From Galeruca laticollis (Eukaryota > Arthropoda > Insecta > Coleoptera > Chrysomelidae), in the NCBI GenBank assembly GCA_963921935.1, contig OY998175.1, forward strand, positions 292,276,246 to 292,340,245: a stretch of DNA of 64,000 bases, written 5' to 3'. Shown here piece after piece: positions 53,096 to 64,000 of this stretch. Under the pieces are notes generated by a model. It saw only the letters and a list, made by a program, of their open reading frames with translations, did no database searches and was not told the DNA's origin. The stretch's first letter is position 1, and the number at the start of each line of letters is the position of its first letter. Position numbers and translations under genes: made by a program.

Positions 53096-56000
53096 ATTGT
53101 GTTACTTAATCGATTTATCCTACCCCGTTAAAATTCCGATTTTCAACTATCGAGTTGGAAAAGCGAGGCTTGGAATTTGTTGGACAACAAAACTTTTTGA
53201 CTTCATAATTTCCTATGCGGTAATTGATTTTCAATACCTTGTCATTTTAGCATGTTTTCGGCAGTCAATACCGGATAAATTTTAATTACCATTTGCAGCA
53301 AAATTTCAAGTGACTTCAGCTAAAAAAACATGTGTTCTTGACTTTTTAAGACCCCGGAAAATTGCCATGTTGTGTGCTTTCCCGACCGAAAAATGGGGGA
53401 ATCGTGAAAAGTCCCAGAGGGTAGTAAGTGTGGTAGAATCGTCAAAACGAAACACCTCACGAACTGAAAAGTATGTGGTAATCAACTATCCAGGGGGCCT
53501 GTTCCGTGAGCTTTAACTTACCGTTGTAAAGAAATTTCAAGCTGCTAAACGGATTAAGTATGTCCTAATATTAGAATTGTCATAGCGAATTTATATATGA
53601 CAGCACAAGTATCAAAGGCAACAATTTCAACTATTTTCACTTTTTCTTAATGCGCAACAACTGCTACACTTTTATTATTGCTTATTTTAAAGCGAGAACG
53701 GAAAATGCTAAACTAAAACAAATTTTAAGGTCCATATAACTTCAACTTTTCAGAAAAAATTTTTAAAAATAAATATTTGATAGTGAGAGTTGGATTCTGC
53801 CGGATTTTATACTAAAGGTTGAGCTATAATGAGTTGTAAAATGGACGCCAAGTATTTTGAAATAGATTTATAGACAAAATAATGCATATTTGAAATTAAT
53901 TAAAGAAAGCGTATAATCAAAAATATTTAATTGAACATAATGATACACATTATATAAGCAGGGATGGCATTTTATCAATAAGTTTGCAGATAACTTCTGT
54001 TGTTTCTACCTAGTTTGCCCATGAGTTTTTTTCTTCCTGGCCTGATTGCTCTGGCTCAAGAATTTCATTAGAGAGAATTGATACATGAAAACCGAGTTCT
54101 TCCAAAGATCACTAAATAGCCCCAAAATGTTTTGTAAGAAGTTTGTTAACATCTTTTAGCTTCTTTAACAAAAATCATTATGTATTCTTGATAGTAAAAT
54201 ACCATGTTCCTGCGGGTTTCAATACATCTGACATAGTTTGTTTCCAAATAATTCCACTGCAATTTCATTCCAAATGGATAACCGTTCCATTTTTGTAAAA
54301 TGTGGCCCTGACTCTAACTTTTTGATCCCATCTCAATATTACCGAAACCACTATCAGCAAGAAAAAATGAAAAATGAATGGCCAACTACTGGGAAAATCA
54401 CTTCAATATTCTGAATATTTTCTGGTACTTTCCCCGAAAGTTTCGTTAAGTGATCGCTGCGAGCCATCTGATTGGCCAAAACGTATACTGCCGACTCTGA
54501 TTCTAAGTGGGGAATGGAGATTGCTGGATTTGTTTCCAGCTGATTTTTTAAGGCAGTTTTTTAATGGGATTAAACCGTTTTTGATATCTCAAGCAATATA
54601 TTTAGATGGAAGCGTGAAAACCGAAAAATATCATGTAGGATAAACCTATCAGTTGTTAGACACCTGCCAGCTATTCGAAATCCCAATTATTTCAACTGAA
54701 AACAAGTATTTTGTATTCAGTAGTTTGCTAAGTTTTGTTGAAATATCGTCATTGTACTATTAGTATCAATATTGACATAAATGACATTCGATTGATGCTT
54801 CTGCTTTGCTGTCAAATTGGAAATTCTTAAGTCATGCACATATGCCTATTGATATAGTTAGCAGTGATATAGTTATCAGTGTTGATTGTATCATGTTTTT
54901 TTATTTGACAGTTACTCATTACAGTTTATGTGAATTGTTTACTCAAAATGATACTTGTATTTCAGTTGAATAAAACCTCATTAAGACAGGTTTTGCTTTA
55001 TAACACCTATATTAATGAATCTTAAGTGGATTTTAGAGTTATAATTAGTGGTGGAGTTTTACCAAAGTGCTCTGCATAAATATACAAGGTACTGGGGCAG
55101 TAAAGCTATTTAAGTTGGTTTGTGTATTAGAGGTGTGTCCAATAACCGACTCGGAAAATGATTATTTTCAGTTGTTGAACACTTGTCAAATAATTCGTTC
55201 CTACAGTTTTTGTGTCAAATATTAGTAAATATGTCTTCTCTGTTTCTGGCAATTCGAAGTTGGTGACAGTATTCACAGTATAGCCAGTTATTGGAGCTTT
55301 TTCAATAACTGGTTACAATCTGTCCTATAACTGAAACATAAATTATTTTATGTATCCAGATTCCAGTCACCCAAGAAAAATGAATATAATGCAGAACCGA
55401 TGGAAGCTGCGCTATAAGAGGTCAATAATAACAACATGCCATATAGAAATGCGGCACACAAATAGACTTGAAACTAGGCTCTCATATATTTCTGTTAAAA
55501 ATGTAGTTCTTCAATTGACTTAGTACTGTATACTTTCAAAATTGCAAAATCTATTAGAATTATTAATAATATATTTCTCATCGCTGAAACTGGGCTACAC
55601 TTAGCTGGAATCATTTTCTTACGCCCTACATTGTTTGATAATCTGAATTAATTAAATTAAAAGATATTTAGTGTCGATGCCACCTACGGAATTCTAGGTG
55701 GAATAATGTTCCTGTAACAAGAAGCCAAATAAACGATAATGAACTGAAAGTATGCTAATCCAATTACTAAAAGTTGGATAACACTCGGATCTTTGTTACG
55801 AATTAAGTCAAAGAAAACACGGTTGCCTTTTACGCGTTGTAATAACGTCGAATAAGGGTTTTGTATGTTTTACAGTAAAGGATATAATGCTGTTATTACT
55901 GTTTGGATTTGGATGTATAGCTTTTTGACTTTGTTCGTGTATCCAGGATCGTTTTAATTAAACCATTCTTGCAATTTAATATGATTTTAACCACGTAAAT

Positions 56001-56329
56001 TATGTAACTGAATGGTAGTGTATTAAATGATAATAATAACCGGTGTTAGTAGCATGAACTGACATTTTCAGATTAAATGTAGAAAAATTAATAGAATTTA
56101 TAACCAGTTGTTCTGAAATTATTGGATTGTATAAGTACGGGGGTATAACAGAAACTGTATGCCCATAGGAAGAAATTATTATAATAAAGTGGCCCCAGTT
56201 TTATATAACTATAATTTGCTGGTTTCCAAACGTGAATATTAAAAAAATATATGTTATTCTGTATGTGGTGGTTACTTAGTAAGTGTCCCTCGTATACTTC
56301 ACGTTTGCCATAAAGGCATATTATCTTTG
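53096..56329. other. No gene recognised
   Basis: 3.2 kb of mostly AT-rich DNA. The 89-codon frame at 54374-54643 and the shorter frames at 53097-53516 match nothing I know. No inverted or tandem repeats stood out. Confidence 0.35.
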
Positions 56330-56717
56330 AGGCAAACACTTACCTAGCAACCGGTATTCGGGAATAGAATAAACGACATCACTTCTATAAAAATCACTGG
56401 AATCGTTTTAAATACATTTAAAAATACACAGGTATAATATCAATTGACTTATTCAAATTATCAATAACAATTTATCATCCTAGTTCGTTATACTTTCGTT
56501 TTATAGGAAATGTACGCACGCTATACGCCGTGCCTGACCTCCGTCTATTAACTGTACGTGTCCGTTTACATTGCAATTAGAACGTGCTTACACATATAAC
56601 TATCATTGGCCTTCCTAGATCAATGCTCGCTAAATACTATAATTAATATTAACCTAAATTTAAATCTTATTTCTAAGCTAATGTCCTTTTGCCGTTACTT
56701 TCCTTTAGAGATCACTA

Positions 56718-56731
56718 CATCATCCCCTCTT
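56718..56731 (-). promoter_or_regulatory. Polypurine tract of the Gypsy element
   Basis: AAGAGGGGATGATG on the - strand about 190 bases after the integrase stop; primes plus-strand DNA synthesis in LTR retroelements. Confidence 0.55.
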
Positions 56732-56913
56732 GGAAGAGAAAAATTATCATTTTAATTTTTCGATATCACTTATACCTATAACAGTTTTTATTGCATGTTT
56801 TTTGTTTTGTTTTTGTTTATTAAACACTACTTGTTCGTTTCAAAACACACTTCACTTGTTTACAAATGTTTCCGGTCGTTGTATCTATACATACGATTCT
56901 TATGAACTACCTG

Positions 56914-58033
56914 TTATTTACTGTCTGGAGATGTAATCTCGCAATTTACCCCCTTTATTCCCGTTATTTTAAACGGACCTAAATAATGTGGATCAAATTT
57001 ATTTCTCCCTTCATTTTTTGAAATAACAAATTCCCCTATTTTAAAATTTACAGGTGAAGAATCCTTTTCACTATTATTAACTCTACTTAATTTATTATTT
57101 ATTAGAAACTGTCTGGCCCTTTCATTAGCGTATTGCAACTTGTATTTTAATTCTTTATCGTATCTTTCAAAATTGTAACACGGTTCAATTTTTACGTTTA
57201 AAAATTCTGGCAAATTGGGTTTTCTCCCGTATAATAACTCAAAAGGAGTGTATCCGTGATACGTGTTTGGTGTTGTATTATAACAATATGCAAACATTTT
57301 TACCAACTCGCACCAGTTATCCCTAGAATACTTGATAAAGTTTCTTATATATTCATTAAATGTTCTATGTAATCTTTCACAACTGCCTATGGCCTTTTGA
57401 TGGAATGCTGTTGAAAAATTATGTTTTATATTTAAAAGTTCCGCTAAGTCCTTCATTATTTCGTTCTTATATTCCGTCCCTTTATCTGTTCTTACCTCCT
57501 CCATCAGTCCGTAATTCGGTAAAAAATTGTCAAATATTGCTTTTGCTATAGTGTGTGCTTCCTTATTCTGAACCGGTATCATAGCTGCGTATTTAGTTGA
57601 TTCGCATAATAGTAATACAATAACGATTCCCGTTGTTACTTTCTACAAACGGACCTCTTGTGTTTTTGTAAATAATATCAAACGGTTTTATAGATGTATC
57701 TGTGATGACAAATTTTTCTTTATGATTAAGCTTTGCTTTATTCACTTGACATTTATGGCAATTCTTCACATACTTCCTTACGTCTTTCTCCATGTTTTTC
57801 CACTTGAAATTTGCTCTTAGTTTCTTTAATAATCTATTATTTCCTACATGTCCTCCAAACATTGGATCGTTGTGGTATCTTTCTAATATCTTTTGGATCT
57901 CTTCTTTTTGCTGTACCGTTTTTGGTACTTCGCATATAAATACTTGAATACTTTTTAACCTTTGATTTCCTTCTTCTATAAATTCTTCTACTGTGCACTT
58001 TTTGAATATATCATCATTTGTATATATTTTCAT
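56914..58033 (-). pseudogene. Gypsy integrase
   Basis: 58033-57593 holds the zinc-binding HHCC part (HNDPMFGGHVGN, then KNCHKCQVNK) and the beginning of the core. In the core the first catalytic Asp position reads Asn (IIYKNTRGPF). A frameshift near 57585 leads into 57582-56914 with VRTDKGTEYKNE (second Asp) and AIGSCERLHRTFNEYIR (Glu). It ends with a GPY/F-like module (VNFKIGEFVISKN, HYLGPFKITGIKG). It would join element DNA to the chromosome, but the lost Asp and the frameshift make it inactive. Confidence 0.8.
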
Positions 58034-58042
58034 TCTTTTTAC

Positions 58043-58640
58043 TTAATTTCTTACCGATAGCTCTTCAAGCTTTTCCAACGTTCGTCCTAGGTCGAAGTTG
58101 TGTAATCCGGTATTTAAGGCTTCACTAAATTTCAATTTATTTTTGATCCGGATGCTCATCCTAAGTGAGATACGGTTATTTTCAAAGTGTAAAATTGGTA
58201 ATTTATGTGCCTCAAGGTTATTTAAAACTTTTACTACTGCAGGTTTTTGTATTCTTACTTCCTTTGTTTCTACGTTATTCCTTTGATCCTTTTCTGTTTG
58301 AATGTTTTCTTTTTGCGTTTGTGCTCTTGTGATTGCCAAGACATGTGAATTATTTATGTATAAATCCTTAAGCTCTTCTATGGATATTCTCGATATGCTA
58401 TCCGCGTAGTTCGCTATACCTTTAACATACTGTATTTCAAAATCATGTTCTTCCAAATCGATTTTTATTCTCGTGAGTTTCGACGTCGGGTCTTTCATTG
58501 CAAATAAATGCGTTAGTGGTTTATGATCTGTTTTTACTATGAAATGTGGTGAACCATATAAATAACACTTTAATGATTGATTCCCCAATGAATTGCTAAT
58601 AACTCTTTTATGATGGTGGGCTTGTTAAGCTCGCTTTTCT
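58043..58640 (-). pseudogene. Gypsy RNase H region
   Basis: Reads PHFIVKTDHKPLTHLFA, then DLEEHDFEIQYVKGIANYAD and SISRIS, the standard C-terminal RNase H motifs of Gypsy polyproteins. The linker to integrase follows in the same frame to 58043. A frame break lies near 58590, upstream of which the LPIAFASRS-like segment is in another frame. Confidence 0.75.
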
Positions 58641-58852
58641 TAAAGCTGCGTGATGCGAATGCGATGGGTAGGTCAATCCCTTCGTAATTTTGACTTAAAA
58701 TTGCTGAACATGCGCTATTCGGAGCGTCTGTGGTTAATATGAATTGTCTATTAAAGTCTGGATATTTTAAAATTGGTAGATTGATTAATGCATTTTTTAA
58801 GACCTGAAATCAGGTTTCGCATTCTTGTGACCACTCGAATTTTACGTTTTTC

Positions 58853-59590
58853 CTAGCTAACATATTTAAAGGAATACATATTTCGGCAAAATTCGAATGA
58901 ACCTTCGATAGTAATTGCAAAATGCAACAAATCTTTTCGCTTCGTTGGCATTTTTTGGCACTGGGTAATGCTGAATGACTGAGCATTTTTCTTTGTCTGG
59001 TGAAACACCATCCTTTGATAAATTGTGACCCAAAATATGTAACTTCTCGCCTGAAGAATTGTCATTTTTGTGGATTTAATTTTAAATTGAATTTACGACA
59101 TGCGTCAAACACTTTCCTAAGATTGGCTAAGTGATGATTCTCTGAAATTCCTATCACAACTATATCGTCCATATAAAGAAATGCTTTTTCCGGCGTGATG
59201 CCTGAGAATGCTATTGACATCATTCGTGAAAAACTATTAGGGCTTATGTTTAACCCAAAAGGTAGTCTTGTGAATTGAAATGAGCCTTTTTCAGTACTGA
59301 ACGAAGTGTATTTCCTAGCAGATTGTTCTAAAGGTATTTGATGAAAACCTGGCATATGATCTAAAACTGAAAACCATTTTGCCCTCCCTAATTGATCTAA
59401 AGTTGCATCTATACGAGGTAAAGGAAATTTATCTGTGACTATTTTCTTATTTAATTGTCTAAAATCTATACAAAGTCTCCACGCCTTATCTTGATTCGTC
59501 GACTTCTTTGGTACTAATAATACTGGACTATGAAATCTGATACTGAGGGTTCAATTATTCCCTGTGTTATAAATTTTTTAACTTGACTAT
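58853..59590 (-). pseudogene. Gypsy reverse transcriptase
   Basis: From about 59540: sequence like VLLVPKKSTNQDKAWRLCID, then KFPLPRIDATLDQLG, FHQIPLEQSARKYTSF, FTRLPFGLNISPNSF and FLYMDDIVVIG. The YMDD catalytic box is intact (near 59175). At 59065-58853 the connection domain continues in another frame. A substitution at the motif A neighbourhood reads VLDHMPGFHQI. Frameshifts near 59060 and upstream of 59355 break it. Confidence 0.8.
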
Positions 59591-59801
59591 TTAATTCTGT
59601 TGATTGTGAATGTGGTGTGCGATAATTTTTTTATGTATATCGGTGTATCATCTTTTACTGATATCCTTTGTTCGTAAAAGTTATTGTGAGTTAGTATATC
59701 ATTCTTCAAAGCGAATATATCTTCGTAATTTTCACACAGTTTCGTTAAATCGTTTCTTACATATTCCGGTACTTCTAAGTTTAATGCTTTCCTTAATTCT
59801 T

Positions 59802-60521
59802 TTATACTGTTACTGTCTTAATTGTATATATATCGAATAAATCTAAATCTAAAGTTTCAATACTCCTAGTTTTTACTGAAATACTTTCATAATTTGTATT
59901 TAAAATTCTAACGTACGGGTTTTTCCCCGATATTATGGATCTGGCTATAAATACTCCTGGTGCTATTTCCTGTTGCTCTACTACTGTATCCTTTCTCAAA
60001 TTCTTAAAGTTCTCTATTAGCCTGTATACCTCACATCTAGGTGGTATTACTAAAGTATCGTATTCTGGATTACCAAAAATTTGTATGGTTTCTGAATTGT
60101 TAGACTTGCAATTTATATGTAATTCTGATTGTGAATAATCTAATACACAATTATTTTTTGTCATGAAGTCTCTTCCTATCAGTCCATTTGTTGGTATTGG
60201 AAAATTTTGTTCCACTACGTGAAAGCAGTTACTTAAAGTTATGTTATTGATATAGAGGTTTATGCATATTTGACCCAAAGTTTTTGCTGAGCCTTCAGTT
60301 ATCCCCTTAATGTTCATTTTATTCCTAGTTTCAATCAAATGATGTGGAAAATTTTTAGAAATTTTTATTAGAGAAATGTCTGCTCCTGTATCTAATATAA
60401 ACTTGTAGCTATTATCGGATACGCTTGTCTGAATTTCTATAAAGTTAGAAAATGATAAATCTAAATAATATGCTGAATACGTTCCTGAAATCTTGCTTTC
60501 GTCGTTTGATTTTTTATTCAA
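59802..60521 (-). pseudogene. Gypsy aspartic protease region
   Basis: Open frame of 239 codons. The catalytic triad is DTGADIS at residues 44-50, and GLIGRDFM around residue 115 is the second conserved strand of retropepsins. The remaining C-terminal half has no motif I recognise and links protease to RT. It overlaps the gag frame by four bases at 60518-60521, suggesting frameshift translation in the original element. Confidence 0.75.
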
Positions 60522-61340
60522 AACCCCAATTGTTTCTGATTCTCTCTTGCTTCTTCATTTTCTATTTTACATATTCTCACGTTATTTTTAGCTTGATTAT
60601 TGTAATTTCTATTATTATTGTATTTATTACATTTATTAAAATTTTCGTATCTGCCGTAGTTGTTTCCTTGATTATACTGTCGAAATGTCCTTCCTGAATG
60701 ATTACCGTTATAAAATCCTGTGTTGTTTCCTCTCCGATGATTATTCCTAAAGTCAAAGTTTGACTTCCTGAAGAAATTCCTGTTATCTTTCATATGTAAG
60801 ACTTGTTGTTGTCCTACTATACCTTCTACTGAAACCAATTTTGATAGTACCTCTTGTGTAGTTTCAAAACTTCCCGCTGCAATTATTGTTTTGGTTGCAT
60901 CCGCTGTGGCATTCGTAGTTACTGCCTTAATCGTTGCTTCCTTAGTATATTTTTCGGCTAGTCGTTCAGGCATCCCTTCCGATATGTATGCTGCCTGTAA
61001 TCTTTCCGCCAGTTTCTCTATTTCTGTTGTAAACTGTGTCACATCTTTTCCATTTTGTCTTACTTTACCAAGCTTCGCTAAGAGAAGGCTTGGATTGTCT
61101 CCTCTTATCCCCGATTTTAGTTTATTCTTGATGTCTGCAATGGAGTTTTCCGTCGTGATTAAGCTTCTAGCTTTTCCTGTTAGTCTCGTTGTTATTAGTA
61201 GAATAGCATTTTCCTCGTTACCAGTCGCGTTTATTTGTAGTAAATCTAATGAGTCTAAGAATGACTGTAATTTGCTTGCTTCGCCATTAAACTCGTTCGG
61301 TAAAACTTTACTCGCAAAATTAAATGTATTTAATTATGGG
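60518..61340 (-). pseudogene. Gypsy gag-like protein
   Basis: 61340-61045 (NFASKVLPNEFNGEASKL, then ARSLITTENSIADIKNKL) is the retrotransposon gag core. It continues from 61042 as TEIEKLAERLQAAYISEG. The C-terminus is rich in Asn, Arg, Gly and Tyr (for example HRRGNNTGFYNGNHSG) and has no CCHC zinc knuckle, so RNA binding probably relied on the basic tail. A frame change near 61045 splits the two parts. Confidence 0.7.
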
Positions 61341-61480
61341 TTAGTCACAGATTAGAGAAAGAAATCTGTGGGTTAGTTGCATAGCTGACAAATAACTTGA
61401 AAATTGACAAGGAATTGAGTTTCAAACCTCATATCCACGTACCGACAATGCTAATAAGTGTTGTCTTGGATTTGGCGCTC

Positions 61481-62851
61481 TTTTAAACTGTCTATAACAA
61501 TTTAATTATTGTTTTATTAGTCATAAAACACACCATAAAATATTCAAAATGAATTTATTAGTTGAGATTCACATCATAATCCAAGTTAATAAACCATACA
61601 TTGTTTTTCTTTTCTGTTTTATTGTTGAATATAAAATGATCTCAACGGTGTCTCGAATTGTGCTTTCGAAAGAAGTGTGGCCAATATCGTTTCTTGTAAC
61701 TTGTTCGGCAGTCTCTTTCTGAATAATTTTGGCTGTTTTCAATTTACTTGATTATATAATCCATAATATAATAATTCCCTATTATGCTTAGCTAGCGATA
61801 ATCATTTGAATAATAAGTGGAAAAATAAACAAAAACTGTCATTACTTTTGTAATAATGTCATGTTTTGGAAGATTTTCTCTGAAAAGTATTGAAAAATCT
61901 ACAAGGAGTAACAAGCCTCCGAATACTGTGAGATCGGACAGTTACTTTTGGAATCGTTTATAAAATTTTGTGATTCGCGCAAATACATATTGTCGGACTA
62001 TCGAACACAAGAAGAACTGGAAAATATCTTGAAAGATTGTATTGTGTATTCACACAACAATAAAACACCTCTAATCCTTCTAACAGTTTACTAATCACAA
62101 GTGCTATTCAACGCGACAATCGATTACAATCATTTCCTGTCATTTAAAAAGAACATGTTCAACGATACATCTTCGATATCAATCGATCACTCTGATTATA
62201 ATCGGTCTAAAATTATGATGCTATTGGAAACAATCATAAATCGGAAGCATGTAATTGGTCGAAAAATTTAAATAAACTGCCGTTTGTCTATGGGTTATTA
62301 GATGTGAGTGATATTTAGCAATTGTTTATTACATTTTTAGTTAACAGAACAGCTTCTATGAAATTAAACGTAATTAAACTGAATGAACTTGTGAAAAGTG
62401 TGAAATACACGTGAAATGGACCAAAATAATAATGAGGTTATGTCAATATTGATTTATAAACTGACATGACAAATGACAATTTTTTTTGGTCGTTCAACAA
62501 ACATCAATCCCTTTTCGATTTCGATTATAAACAAAATCGGAATCAAGATCGAAGTGTTGAATAGCACTAAACTTTGTTAGACAGTATGGATGACATATAT
62601 AAATTAGACAGTTTTTTGTATGGCGTTCCTTGCTAGACGCCATGACAGGACTACTTAGATGAAAGCGCACATTCCTCAATAAAAGCAATTGCTGGTACCC
62701 CTCTGGGGAATAATTATGTCGGCTGTCAAAATCCCATTAAGGTGCGTTTACACTCCTTCCCACTTAGCTTTGTTGAAGGTCTTAGCAATGGTTACAAATC
62801 CAAACTATTAGGAGCCTTAATAATTCGTTGAGATTTACATACCGCTGATCA
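61481..62851. other. No gene recognised
   Basis: AT-rich DNA without recognisable coding sequence. I searched here by eye for the missing 5' LTR of the Gypsy element and did not find it. Confidence 0.4.
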
Positions 62852-64000
62852 GGGCCGTTCCAATCATATGTGCAGGTCGTGCGGCGCACGACGGGGCCGT
62901 CACAAAAAAGGCGCCCAATGGGCCGAAGATTTTTATTTTATTTTTACCAATGTCTGAATATGCTAGAATTAAGATTAAAGTAGGAAATAAGTAATAATAT
63001 TTAAACAAATAATTTATAAAATGTATTAATATGATCATTATTATCATCTATAGATTCAAATATGACTTCTTTAAGTTGCTTGGTCCCGACCTATTGCATA
63101 TTATGTTCTATTACTGAGCGCCGTGCGCCCGCACTATGTTTCTTAGTTCCTATGTTTCATTTCACAAGTTCATTCTTGTCTGGCCAAGCGAGTATTGCAG
63201 TGAAATCATGTTCATTTGAGCATTGGCTTTTGTCTAAGGCAGTAGTTAAGGTAAGTAATGTATATCCAGATCGTTATAATTCGTAATTATAAATTAATTA
63301 GATTCAACAAACCCCGAACCCAAACCCAAAATTTTATGTGGTATAATTTTTTTAGATGTCTGAAGGTAAAAACAAACTTTCTGGTTACCAAAATCTAATT
63401 AACAAACGTAAACAGGAGGAGGTGCTGGAAAATACCAATAAGAAAATAACTCAATTTTTCAAAGCACCCATTGATTCTCCTTCGGAGGCTTCCGTAAAAA
63501 ATGACGATGAGAATATGGACCCATCGACATCAAGTTCAGTTGAAGTTGAAAAAACTGTAACGTTTAACGAAGCTGATAATGATGAAGTTTTTGATAGTAA
63601 GACTGTACAGCTGTCTAAAGGTCCAGGTTTGTGGACGAAAATATTATCTCCAATGAATATTGAACTTCTGGTCAAATATGGTCCAACCTATTATAACAAT
63701 TCAAATTGCGTTTTTCCGAAAGACAAGACTGGGCTAAAATTTGCTGAATCATACTTCACTCGAATTTTGCCAAATAATGAAAAAATCAAGCGTGATTGGC
63801 TTCTGTGCTTGGTATCGAAAAATTCAGTGTTCTGTTTTTGTTGCAGAATATTCAACCTTAACACCGCAAAAGCCCGATTGGCTGATGAAAATGGCTATAA
63901 TGATTGGTAACATTTGAGTGAACATTTAAATATTCACGAAAAAAGTAAAATGCATTTCGAAAATCTTAAGACATGGTCTGACTGTTTAACTAGATTTAAA
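62852..64000 (+). mobile_element. hAT/ZMYM-type element, left part (runs off window)
   Basis: Begins at 62852 with CAGGGCCGTTCC, a hAT-like terminal start (CAGGG), followed by a GC-rich terminal region typical of this group (GCGCACGACGGGGCCGTC, about 62880-62897) and then coding sequence. The right end lies beyond the window, so the target duplication cannot be checked (left candidate CCGCTGAT). Confidence 0.6.
63356..64000 (+). pseudogene. hAT-family transposase N-terminus (ZMYM5-like)
   Basis: ATG at 63356, directly after TTTTTTTAG, so possibly the start of a coding exon. The N-terminus is lysine-rich and polar (SGYQNLINKRKQEE, KKITQFF). Then comes a TTF-type zinc finger region: GPGLWTKIL, NCVFPKDKTG, DWLLCLVSKNSVFCFCCRIFN. 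A TAA at 63908-63910 interrupts the frame after GYNDW. The reading continues beyond it as HLSEHLNIHEKSKMHFENL, including the His ligands, to the window end. The RNase H-fold catalytic domain would lie beyond the window. Confidence 0.7.

Larger units (their letters stand above)
56330..61480 (-). mobile_element. Ty3/Gypsy LTR retrotransposon, decayed
   Basis: Full gag-protease-RT-RNase H-integrase order on the - strand, the arrangement of Ty3/Gypsy elements. A purine tract AAGAGGGGATGATG lies at 56718-56731 (- strand), as expected just before a 3' LTR, which would begin TGTAGTGATCTCT at 56719 and run left. Its far end could not be fixed. No matching 5' LTR was found right of 61480, so the element appears 5'-truncated or its LTR is gone. 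I saw no envelope-like frame. All genes carry frameshifts or stops. Confidence 0.75.

Noticed and set aside
54374..54643. 89-codon + frame (MNGQLLGKSLQYSEYF...)
   Set aside because: No recognisable domain, no neighbouring coding evidence, in a region without other gene signals.

Overview
The window looks like a piece of an AT-rich, transposon-dense arthropod nuclear genome, most likely an insect. There are no bacterial-style operons, rRNA genes or CRISPR arrays. The only exon of an ordinary cellular gene I can recognise is a 93-base exon at 33645-33737 on the + strand. It has clean AG/GT splice borders and encodes part of the I-BAR domain of an IRSp53/BAIAP2-like protein. On that reading, everything I recognise on either side of it is intronic or flanking sequence filled with mobile elements.

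Left third (1-23400): a decayed Penelope-like element (PLE) reverse transcriptase (1750-2715); a fold-back PLE (3005-4714); a decayed DDE transposase split by a second fold-back PLE (5743-6340); an IS630/mariner-type transposon (7184-10910) that itself carries an inserted element built of about 174-base tandem repeats; a long-TIR Mutator-like non-autonomous element with 9-base target duplications (12293-14025); a near-perfect 786-base palindrome in a (TA)n tract (16172-16957); a terminal-inverted-repeat element with a protein I do not recognise (17053-18465); a fold-back element (19635-21015); and a second mariner-type transposon with about 310-base TIRs (21127-22991).

Middle third (23400-44000): a second PLE family (23421-25487); a BEL/Pao pol remnant; a small MITE; a LINE remnant; a PLE of the first family with inverted arms (30135-33158); the I-BAR exon; a second copy of the tandem-repeat element carrying another fold-back (34609-36499); a longer first-family PLE (about 36802-39227); and a 2.3 kb purine-rich block with an internal 1121-base duplication.

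Right third (44000-64000): a decayed LINE on + interrupted by a RTE-like LINE on - with 13-base target duplications (48128-51153); PLE and LINE remnants; a decayed Ty3/Gypsy element on - (about 56500-61480); and the start of a hAT/ZMYM-type element running off the window (62852-64000).

The most interesting thread is the Penelope-like set. Fold-back or inverted terminal arms, 11-15 base target duplications and one-sided tails of about 33-40 bases recur in several unrelated insertions. The terminal arms carry hammerhead ribozyme motifs: seven copies in the first family (five with intact cores), one in the second, and weaker forms in two more families. No autonomous element in the window appears intact; every reverse transcriptase or transposase I can read is broken.
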